5,972 nt of DNA, taken from positions 1-5,972 of the forward strand of contig CAZCYD010000099.1 of NCBI GenBank assembly GCA_964502735.1. Reading direction: 5' to 3'. Shown one piece after another: positions 1 to 4,851 of the stretch. The DNA comes from JACKAN01 sp964502735 (GTDB lineage Bacteria; Bdellovibrionota; Bdellovibrionia; Bdellovibrionales; UBA1609). Under the pieces are notes generated by a model. The model had not been told where the DNA came from, did not search any database, and was given only the letters and a program-made list of their open reading frames with translations. Every line of letters begins with the position of its first letter. Position 1 is the stretch's first letter. Both the position numbers and the translations under genes were made by a program.

Positions 1-55
1 CCTGGAGATCTGCGAAGCGCAATCACCTTCTCGGAAACCCTCGCGAAATTTCGCA
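1..55. other. Unassigned end of an upstream block, cut by repeat copy 1
   Basis: This short stretch precedes the first repeat and is more GC-rich than the later modules. Plus-strand frame 1 is open from the window edge and ends at a TAG at 61-63 inside the repeat, so it could be the C-terminal tail of a gene fused to the repeat. The other two plus frames are also open here, so coding cannot be demonstrated. A perfect 12-bp palindrome, GCGAAATTTCGC, lies at 43-54 and almost touches the repeat. No function can be given. Confidence 0.25.
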
Positions 56-207
56 AAGTATAGCCTGAATTAGCCCTCGATTTTACATCTTGGAACCATG
101 GCCCCCCCCTTTTTTAGGAAAAGGATGACCTTCGGTCTCTCTATTTAAAGGAAATCTTCACGCCTTTTTGTCGGATTCGGCTGAAATTTACGGGACGGTC
201 TTATTTA
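56..207 (+). repeat. 152-bp module-separating direct repeat, copy 1
   Basis: First of four identical copies in the same orientation. It starts AAGTATAGCC and ends CGGTCTTATTTA. Visible internal structure, in order: a TAGCC direct repeat spaced by five bases near the left end, an NcoI-type palindrome CCATGG, a C8T6 tract, a hairpin CCTTTT-TTAGG-AAAAGG (108-124), and a hairpin GACC-TTC-GGTC (127-137). Identity with copy 2 continues six bases further (GATTCC, 208-213). I see no gene, no convincing sigma-70 promoter and no integron attC core motifs in it. It marks the left edge of the beta-lactamase module. Confidence 0.97.
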
Positions 208-269
208 GATTCCCCGGCCGTTCTTCCAGGGACGTCTCACGTAGTCTTTTTTTTTCAGGAGTTTTCTCA

Positions 270-275
270 TATAAA
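270..275 (+). promoter_or_regulatory. Possible -10 box for the beta-lactamase gene
   Basis: TATAAA sits in an AT-rich patch (269-281) about 40 bases before the ATG, following a T-rich tract at 247-255. No good -35 hexamer is visible at the right spacing, so this is only a candidate. If real, the beta-lactamase carries its own promoter inside the module and does not need one in the repeat. Confidence 0.3.
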
Positions 276-300
276 TATATGACCACAAAGCCATCACCTT

Positions 301-306
301 GAGGAG
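301..306 (+). promoter_or_regulatory. Ribosome binding site that fixes the beta-lactamase start
   Basis: GAGGAG lies seven bases before the ATG at 314. This supports the ATG over the in-frame TTG at 299, which lies upstream of and overlaps the Shine-Dalgarno sequence. Starting at 314 also puts the hydrophobic signal directly at the N-terminus. Confidence 0.8.
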
Positions 307-313
307 CATTTCC

Positions 314-1117
314 ATGAAATTCATTATCCCGATATTTTTGATTCTGAGTTCATGTGCAGGTGTTGAGAAGAAAGAAGAACTGTTCGCGGATAAGAAAGGA
401 TGTTTCCTTCTTTATAACCTTAAGACCGGAAAGTATGAAAGAGAAGTGGGGACGACATGTCAGGAGCAGAAAGTGGCATGTTCTTCTTTCAAGGTTCCTC
501 TTGCGGTCATGGCCTTTGACTCCGGAATACTGAAAGACGAGAACGAAATGCTTAAATGGGACGGTATCCAGAGAAATAAAGTCCCGGAATGGAATAAAGA
601 TCATAATGCCCGGACGTGGATGTCGCACTCCGTGGTGTGGTTCTCGCAGCGGCTCACTCCCAAACTCGGAGAGAAGCGTTTTAAGAAATATCTGAAAGAT
701 TTCAAGTACGGGAATCAGGACATCTCTCACGGGATCACTGATGCCTGGCTTGTGAGTCCATCAGGGCCTGAATCCTCTCTCCGTATTTCGCCTTATGAAC
801 AAGTGGAATTTTTGAAGGCCCTGTGGAAAGATGAGCTTCCGGTTTCGAAGCGCGCGATGGAACTCACCAGAAAAATTACTTATCGGGAGACAACTCCTTC
901 AGGTTTTGTACTCTCGGGGAAAACCGGCTCCAACTCCTATGACAACGAAGGCAGAGTTCAACTCGGCTGGTTTATCTCTCACCTCCAGAGAGGAAATGAA
1001 GAATACATCGCGGTTGTTCAATTCAGTGATCTCGTGCCACAAAAAACAGGGACCTTTGGAGGTCCCCGCGCGAAAGAGATGCTTAAAGAGTTTCTGTTAC
1101 GTGAAAAACTATGGTGA
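314..1117 (+). CDS. bla: Class D (OXA-type) beta-lactamase, predicted lipoprotein
   Basis: Serine beta-lactamase of 267 residues, a normal length for class D, expected to hydrolyse beta-lactams in the periplasm. Visible motifs: S57-S-F-K60 (nucleophile and the lysine that is carboxylated in this class), S106-V-V (the SxV motif), Y132-G-N, W145 in the omega-loop region, K203-T-G, and G218-W. All class D landmarks are present in the right order. The N-terminus is a short hydrophobic segment ending in a lipobox, LSSC, with Cys14 as the likely lipidated residue, so the enzyme is probably membrane-anchored rather than freely soluble. The gene stands alone between two repeats, reads in the repeat direction and has its own ribosome binding site. 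I cannot assign it to a named OXA group, and the carbapenemase or narrow-spectrum range cannot be read from sequence. Class is certain, lipidation likely. Confidence 0.93.
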   Translation: MKFIIPIFLILSSCAGVEKKEELFADKKGCFLLYNLKTGKYEREVGTTCQEQKVACSSFKVPLAVMAFDSGILKDENEMLKWDGIQRNKVPEWNKDHNARTWMSHSVVWFSQRLTPKLGEKRFKKYLKDFKYGNQDISHGITDAWLVSPSGPESSLRISPYEQVEFLKALWKDELPVSKRAMELTRKITYRETTPSGFVLSGKTGSNSYDNEGRVQLGWFISHLQRGNEEYIAVVQFSDLVPQKTGTFGGPRAKEMLKEFLLREKLW

Positions 1118-1120
1118 AAC

Positions 1121-1139
1121 TTTCGGGAACATCCCGAAA
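1121..1139. terminator. Hairpin just after the beta-lactamase stop
   Basis: TTTCGGG (1121-1127) and CCCGAAA (1133-1139) form a perfect 7-bp stem with a 5-base loop, starting four bases after the stop codon. There is no T-tract after it on either strand, so it is a terminator-like or mRNA-protecting hairpin rather than a clear intrinsic terminator. Confidence 0.4.
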
Positions 1140-1180
1140 ATCGTCATGCTTGAATCAGAGAGCTTAAGCCCTTCCATTAT

Positions 1181-1332
1181 AAGTATAGCCTGAATTAGCC
1201 CTCGATTTTACATCTTGGAACCATGGCCCCCCCCTTTTTTAGGAAAAGGATGACCTTCGGTCTCTCTATTTAAAGGAAATCTTCACGCCTTTTTGTCGGA
1301 TTCGGCTGAAATTTACGGGACGGTCTTATTTA
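1181..1332 (+). repeat. 152-bp module-separating direct repeat, copy 2
   Basis: Identical to the other three copies over 152 bases. It joins the end of the beta-lactamase module to the interior of an fsr-like gene. A TTG at 1293 within it opens a frame that runs into the fsr remnant, so a chimeric protein starting in the repeat is possible on paper; however, the nearest purine-rich stretch (TAAAGGAAA) is about 15 bases upstream, which is too far for an efficient start. Confidence 0.97.
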
Positions 1333-1778
1333 GATTCCAATTAACAGCTCAAGAATCTCCTTTTTATCTATTTTGTTTCCTTGGTGCTGTTGCATTAGGG
1401 ACATTCGCTGGTGGACCGATCGGAGATCGTCTTGGAAGAAAAATGATTATTTGGATTTCATTCCTTGGAGTAGCACCTTTTTCTTTACTTCTTCCTCATA
1501 TGGATCTTTTTTGGACGTGCTCTTTAGCAGTTCTTATTGGTTTAATAATGTCCTCAGCATTTGCTGCACTTGTTGTGTATGCTCAAGAGATTATTCCTGG
1601 TCGAGTTGGAACTGTATCTGGTATAATGTTCGGACTTATGTTTGGTATTGGTGGAATTGGGGCCGCAGCACTTGGAAATCTTGCTGATGTATACGGTGTG
1701 ATATGGGTTTATAAAGCAGTTTCTTTTTTACCTTTATTAGGATTTGCGACTGCTTTTCTGCCGAAAGTGAAAATATGA
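1333..1778 (+). pseudogene. fsr: Fsr-like MFS efflux gene, 5'-truncated by repeat copy 2
   Basis: The readable protein is the C-terminal part, about 147 residues, of a major facilitator transporter that is normally around 400 residues with 12 membrane helices. It resembles the fosmidomycin-resistance (Fsr) branch: segments such as GAVALGTFAGGPIGDRLGRK and VSGIMFGLMFGIGGIGAAALG match what I know of that family. About five membrane helices remain, with the MFS loop motif GDRLGRK near the start. The N-terminal half, its promoter and its start codon are missing, and the reading frame continues backward into the repeat. The TTG at 1293 in the repeat would add about 14 non-native residues. A half transporter is unlikely to work. 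Its stop overlaps the catB start by four bases (ATGA), which shows the two were an operon in the donor and the fragment was carried along with catB. Confidence 0.88.
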
Positions 1779-2428
1779 AGAATTTTTTTGAAAGTCCTTT
1801 TAGAGGAAAACTTTTATCTGATCAAGTAACGAACCCCAATATTATTGTGGGGAAGTATAGTTATTACTCAGGATACTATCATGGACACTCATTTGATGAT
1901 TGTGCAAGATACCTTATGCCTGATAGGAGTGATGTTGATAAACTCATCATTGGCAGCTTCTGTTCTATAGGTTCTGGAGTTTCATTTATTATGGCCGGAA
2001 ATCAAGGTCATCAATCAGAATGGATTTCAACTTTTCCTTTTCACTTCATGCCTGAGTTTGAAATCTTTCAAGATGCTAAGAATGGTTACGAAGCCGCTGG
2101 CGATACTGTTGTTGGAAATGATGTTTGGATTGGATCGGAAGCTATGATTATGGCCGGAGTAAAGATCGGTCATGGTGCGATCATTGGTAGTCGTGCCCTT
2201 GTGACAAAAGATGTCGAGCCTTACACCATTGTTGGTGGAAGTCCTGCAAAGCCCATTCGTAAAAGATTTTCAGAGGAAGAAATAGCATGGCTTCTCGAAA
2301 TGAATTGGTGGGACTGGTCAGATGAAATGCTTAAAGAGGCCATGCCACTCATGACGGAGAAGAGCGTGAAAGATCTTTATTCGTTTTGGAAGAGTAAGAG
2401 AAATTCTTCTTTAGTCATTTCGAAATGA
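1775..2428 (+). CDS. catB: CatB-type (xenobiotic) chloramphenicol O-acetyltransferase
   Basis: Hexapeptide-repeat acetyltransferase of 217 residues that moves acetyl from acetyl-CoA to chloramphenicol in the cytoplasm; active as a trimer in this family. The N-terminal block with NPNIIVGKYSYYSGYYHGHS, the segment IGSFCSIGSGVSFIMAGNQGH with the likely catalytic His79, and the left-handed beta-helix stretch around GDTVVGNDVWIGSEAMI (109-125) are hallmarks of CatB. The C-terminal W-rich helix (about 172-182) is also typical. It appears intact. The start overlaps the stop of the fsr remnant (ATGA) and no strong ribosome binding site is seen, so translation was probably coupled to fsr; with fsr truncated, expression may depend on readthrough from upstream. 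The 3' end overlaps a convergent GNAT gene fragment by 52 bp, and the protein ends a few residues later than usual CatB proteins. A Vat-type streptogramin acetyltransferase is a related alternative but fits less well. Confidence 0.93.
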   Translation: MKNFFESPFRGKLLSDQVTNPNIIVGKYSYYSGYYHGHSFDDCARYLMPDRSDVDKLIIGSFCSIGSGVSFIMAGNQGHQSEWISTFPFHFMPEFEIFQDAKNGYEAAGDTVVGNDVWIGSEAMIMAGVKIGHGAIIGSRALVTKDVEPYTIVGGSPAKPIRKRFSEEEIAWLLEMNWWDWSDEMLKEAMPLMTEKSVKDLYSFWKSKRNSSLVISK

Positions 2429-2511
2429 AGATAGCTTTCATCGTCTTCTGAAATTACTCCGATTTCTTTCATACCAATCTTCTTTAAAACTTTTACGGAA
2501 CCAAGATTTTG
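2377..2511 (-). pseudogene. C-terminal fragment of a GNAT acetyltransferase
   Basis: On the minus strand a frame enters from repeat copy 3 at 2511 and runs 44 codons to a TAA at 2377-2379. The first residues, QNLGSVKVLKKIGM, match the conserved N-x-x-S-x-x-V-L-x-K-x-G acetyl-CoA-side helix of RimJ/RimL-like GNAT acetyltransferases, which normally lies near the end of a protein of about 170 residues. Everything upstream of this motif has been removed exactly at the repeat edge, and a stop codon appears in frame inside the repeat, so no functional enzyme remains. It is convergent with catB and overlaps its last 52 bases, an arrangement probably inherited from the donor chromosome. It shows that the right end of the captured module fell within a gene. 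The substrate of the original enzyme is unknown. Confidence 0.75.
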
Positions 2512-2663
2512 AAGTATAGCCTGAATTAGCCCTCGATTTTACATCTTGGAACCATGGCCCCCCCCTTTTTTAGGAAAAGGATGACCTTCGGTCTCTCTAT
2601 TTAAAGGAAATCTTCACGCCTTTTTGTCGGATTCGGCTGAAATTTACGGGACGGTCTTATTTA
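2512..2663 (+). repeat. 152-bp module-separating direct repeat, copy 3
   Basis: Identical to the other copies. It cuts the GNAT fragment on its left and the DDE transposase on its right, so both flanks are broken genes. After its last base it shares three more bases (AGA) with copy 4, giving the partial palindrome TCTTATTTAAGA. Confidence 0.97.
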
Positions 2664-3588
2664 AGATATCAATGAGCGGTCTATGATTTAGCTTTTTGGA
2701 AAAATCTCTGATGATATTGTTATCGTACCCTGCGTCTTGTAGGTCATAGAAATAATTCACTCTTTTGCTTGTTTCATTTATAAGTGGCAAAGCAACAGAG
2801 CTATCATGTACATTAGCTCCACTATAAAATGCTGTTATTGGAATATCTCCATCAACTGCCGATATATGAAGTTTACCACCTATCCATACTTCATGGTTAC
2901 CTTTAGAATTCTGTTTTACTCCTACACCACAATTGGTTGACACCAAAGAGAGCATCTCCTTCGTTGTAGTCATAGTTTGTTGAAGTTGTAGAATTGTGGG
3001 CTTTTTTGAAAGAAGAGTCTCACCTTTTTTAGGTCTCCCTTTTTTGTTCTTTACTTTTTCCTTTTTTTCAACTTTAATAGGTTTAACTCTGAGTGGGATT
3101 TTGGTGGCATCGGTTGCATTATAAAAAAATATTGTATCACTCAAATACTCTTCTATAAATTTCTGATGTGTTTTTTGGGCAATTTTAAGTTCACTTAACT
3201 CTTTAAAAACTCTACTAAATTTAGATTCACTTGGAATATCATTTTTGTATCTCCATCCACACAATACTCTCAATATTTTATCACTATGAAGCCTATCAAT
3301 TAAATCCCTTGTTGTTTGGATATTATAAACACTCTTAGCTATGAAAGCTCGTGCACACTCTTCTCTATCTTTTGGAGTGTTTGTAATAGATACTATTGTT
3401 ACATTTTTCTCGATTTGAGCAAAATCCAATATCTTTATGAGTTTCTGCTCTTTATGTGATAATTCTTCTAACCTAAACTCCTCTTTTAAAGCAGGAAATA
3501 AAGTGGATTCAAGGTTTAAAATTTTGTTCCACATTTTTGATATGCCACTTGAAGTATTTTTTAAAGATATATTTGGTAAGATACTCAT
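2644..3588 (-). pseudogene. IS5/IS1182-like DDE transposase, 3'-truncated by repeat copy 3
   Basis: The minus-strand frame gives 314 residues; the last six are read out of the repeat and end at a TAA inside it. The N-terminal part (about 85-140: ARDLIDRLHSDKILRVLCGW-like pattern, then PSESKFSRVFKEL) is the usual N-terminal domain of IS5/IS1182-type transposases. The DDE part begins near NATDATKIP (first Asp) and continues with a basic GRPKKGE linker, a segment with WIGGKLHISAVDGDIPITAF, and YDLQDAGYDNNIIRD (second Asp region). The C-terminal region with the catalytic Glu is missing, so the enzyme should be dead. An AAAGG sequence lies a good distance before the ATG, and an extended -10 promoter lies further upstream. 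It is a passenger next to erm and was perhaps what first mobilised erm. Exact IS family is uncertain. Confidence 0.85.
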
Positions 3589-3590
3589 AT

Positions 3591-3668
3591 AAAAGCCTTT
3601 GTAATAGGTGTTTTGGATTTTTTTTGTGGTAAAGAATTATACCATTTTACCTATTCGAAAAGGCTTTT
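3591..3668. repeat. Long interrupted inverted repeat upstream of the transposase
   Basis: AAAAGCCTTTGTAATAGGT (3591-3609) pairs with 3649-3668 in inverted orientation: ten bases, a small mismatch or bulge, then seven more. The right arm runs into a T-rich tail (to 3670), so read rightwards it resembles an intrinsic terminator; read leftwards it surrounds the transposase promoter. Possible roles are an IS end or operator, or a structure that limits impinging transcription of the transposase. Confidence 0.6.
3636..3644 (-). promoter_or_regulatory. Extended -10 promoter for the truncated transposase
   Basis: On the minus strand this reads TGGTATAAT, a TGn plus perfect TATAAT element, about 48 bases before the transposase ATG. 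No good -35 is seen, which is normal for extended -10 promoters. It lies in the loop region of the inverted repeat at 3591-3668. Confidence 0.55.
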
Positions 3669-3670
3669 TT

Positions 3671-3747
3671 TAAATTTGATTTAGCTTAAATTGTGGGTTG
3701 TTTATGGCAATTTGCAAGTGGCTCAAACTATTAAAGATTATGCAATT
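3671..3747 (+). other. erm leader region
   Basis: About 90 AT-rich bases separate the inverted repeat from erm. They contain an out-of-frame small ORF (ATG at 3704, stop TAG at 3773-3775, 23 codons) that overlaps the erm start. Many erm genes are controlled by leader peptides, but here no clear pair of competing hairpins is visible and the overlap with the erm start is not the classical layout. No strong plus-strand promoter is seen. Confidence 0.25.
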
Positions 3748-3753
3748 AAAGGG
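3748..3753 (+). promoter_or_regulatory. Ribosome binding site of erm
   Basis: AAAGGG lies five bases before the ATG at 3759 and supports that start. It is flanked by AATT on both sides (3744-3747 and 3754-3757), which could weakly pair. Confidence 0.7.
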
Positions 3754-3758
3754 AATTT

Positions 3759-4628
3759 ATGGAAAGAAATATTAGGGATTCACAAAATTTCTTACACGAT
3801 AAAAAATTAGTTAGTAGCCTTGTTGAAAATAGCAATATAAATAATACTGACATTGTATATGAAATAGGTCCGGGAAAAGGCATAATAACCGAACATTTAT
3901 TAAGAGTAAGTAAAAGTGTAATTGCAATTGAATTAGACACCTCTTTGTATCAATTTTTAAAGCAAAACTTGAATAGTCAAAAACTAACACTTATCAATCA
4001 AGATTTTATGAATATAAAACTTCCTGATGGCAATTATAAAGTTTTTTCTAATATACCGTTTAATATGACGGGAGAAATCTTAACAAGATTACTAACAGCA
4101 ATCAACCCGCCACAAGATATGTATATTATAATGCAGTACGAAGCAATGTTAAAATACGCAGGCACTCCATATTATAAAGACACATTAAAATCACTTATGT
4201 TCAAACCGTTATATGATATAAAACTGGCTTATGAGTTTTTGCCTTCAGATTTTAAACCAAAACCCAACGTGTCTATAGTTCTTGTGCATTTCCATAAAAA
4301 AGAATATTGCGATATAAAAAAAGCAACAATGTTAGAATATTGGGATTTTTTATCATATATGTATACTGCCCCAGGATTAAATTTTAAACAAAAAACAAAA
4401 AATATTTTTTCTTATGAACAGCAAAAACGTTTGAAAAAAATTATCAATTTAGATAGTGAACTAAATTTTTCCGATTGGACATATATTCAATGGATTAAAA
4501 TGTTCGATACATATAAGCAATTTGTATGCCAAGACAAGAAAAAACTTGTAGAAGGTTCTTATCAAAAACTTTTAAAAGAACAATCAAAATTAGAAAAAGT
4601 CCACACAAGCAGAACTCAAAGATATTAA
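3759..4628 (+). CDS. erm: Erm-type 23S rRNA (adenine-N6) methyltransferase
   Basis: Methylates the adenine at E. coli position 2058 of 23S rRNA using S-adenosylmethionine, blocking macrolides, lincosamides and streptogramin B. The 289-residue product shows the family motifs in order: DSQNFL (8-12 region), SAM-binding E35-IGPGKG, acidic E58 after AI, Q81-DF, the catalytic SNIPFN (97-102), and F165-KPKPNV. NIPFN with a QYEAMLKYAG segment favours Erm over the housekeeping KsgA. It is longer than the usual 245-260 residues because of a Lys-rich C-terminal tail (about 259-289). The patterns YAGTPYYKDTLKSL and DFKPKPNV remind me of Erm(Q)/Erm(X)-like branches rather than Erm(B), but this needs an alignment. 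Base composition is far more AT-rich than modules 1, 2 and 4, suggesting a low-GC donor. It diverges from the broken transposase and stands complete inside its module. Confidence 0.93.
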   Translation: MERNIRDSQNFLHDKKLVSSLVENSNINNTDIVYEIGPGKGIITEHLLRVSKSVIAIELDTSLYQFLKQNLNSQKLTLINQDFMNIKLPDGNYKVFSNIPFNMTGEILTRLLTAINPPQDMYIIMQYEAMLKYAGTPYYKDTLKSLMFKPLYDIKLAYEFLPSDFKPKPNVSIVLVHFHKKEYCDIKKATMLEYWDFLSYMYTAPGLNFKQKTKNIFSYEQQKRLKKIINLDSELNFSDWTYIQWIKMFDTYKQFVCQDKKKLVEGSYQKLLKEQSKLEKVHTSRTQRY

Positions 4629-4645
4629 ATAAAAGGGGTACTTAA

Positions 4646-4654
4646 TTGGAAAAA
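4646..4654 (+). other. Possible start of a lost downstream gene
   Basis: After the erm stop, AAAAGGGG (4631-4638) is followed seven bases later by TTG GAA AAA, where repeat copy 4 begins; the frame then stops in the repeat at TAG (4670-4672). This looks like a ribosome binding site and first codons of a gene that followed erm in the donor and was removed at the repeat edge. Too short to identify. Confidence 0.25.
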
Positions 4655-4806
4655 AAGTATAGCCTGAATTAGCCCTCGATTTTACATCTTGGAACCATGG
4701 CCCCCCCCTTTTTTAGGAAAAGGATGACCTTCGGTCTCTCTATTTAAAGGAAATCTTCACGCCTTTTTGTCGGATTCGGCTGAAATTTACGGGACGGTCT
4801 TATTTA
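4655..4806 (+). repeat. 152-bp module-separating direct repeat, copy 4
   Basis: Identical to the other three copies. It lies 45 bases beyond the 3' end of the IS91-type transposase gene, in the place where IS91 and ISCR elements carry their oriIS end. Only here does the right end of the repeat complete a perfect palindrome with the following bases, so this copy may be in its original context. Confidence 0.97.
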
Positions 4807-4812
4807 AGACCG
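4795..4812. repeat. Perfect palindrome at the repeat / IS91-transposase junction
   Basis: CGGTCTT (4795-4801), ATTT, AAGACCG (4806-4812): a 7-bp stem with a 4-base loop. The left arm and loop belong to the repeat; the right arm belongs to module 4. In copies 1-3 the right arm is absent or only begun (AAGA in copy 3). Confidence 0.9.
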
Positions 4813-4851
4813 AAATTAGGCGCACCCCTGCCCTTGCTCAACTAATTTTGC
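4807..4851. other. Short spacer between repeat copy 4 and the transposase gene
   Basis: Forty-five bases containing the right arm of the junction palindrome (4806-4812) and otherwise no recognisable gene, promoter or terminator. By position it would be part of the oriIS-side untranslated end of the IS91-like element. Confidence 0.4.

Noticed and set aside
98..148. A 16-codon ORF (ATG to TAA) inside every repeat, with GCC CCC CCC TTT TTT codons
   Set aside because: It is short, has no good ribosome binding site and is built largely from the C8T6 tract. Its fourfold presence simply reflects the repeat copies.
56..207. Repeat as an integron attC site or a pdif (XerC/XerD) site
   Set aside because: No GTTRRRY/RYYYAAC core pair at the ends, no overall attC-like inverted symmetry, no integrase gene in the window, and no paired 11-bp Xer arms around a 6-bp centre were found.
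350..730. Minus-strand 126-codon ORF within bla
   Set aside because: It lies antisense and fully inside a gene with all class D motifs, and shows no recognisable domain.
1049..1066. Perfect hairpin GGGACCT-TTGG-AGGTCCC in the 3' part of bla
   Set aside because: It lies within coding sequence with no T-tract, so it is probably coincidental; no function can be argued.
831..1193. Plus-strand 120-codon frame overlapping the 3' end of the beta-lactamase
   Set aside because: It is a shadow of the bla gene. The part after the bla stop looks somewhat protein-like, but so does the opposite strand there, so neither is supported.
1293..1332. TTG in repeat copy 2 as a genuine start for the MFS protein
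   Set aside because: The same frame and TTG occur in all copies, the Shine-Dalgarno spacing is poor, and the family needs about 250 more N-terminal residues. It is a chance fusion frame.
1293..1332. Outward sigma-70 promoter at the right end of each repeat that drives the cargo genes
   Set aside because: The best pair I could find (TTCGGC, 17 bases, TCTTAT) matches the consensus poorly, especially at -35. It would need transcript data.
3746..3940. Minus-strand 64-codon ORF over the start of erm
   Set aside because: It is antisense to the conserved Erm N-terminus and SAM-binding motif, and is a by-product of AT-rich sequence.
56..4806. CRISPR array
   Set aside because: The repeats are far longer than CRISPR repeats and are separated by gene-sized, coding intervals of unequal length.
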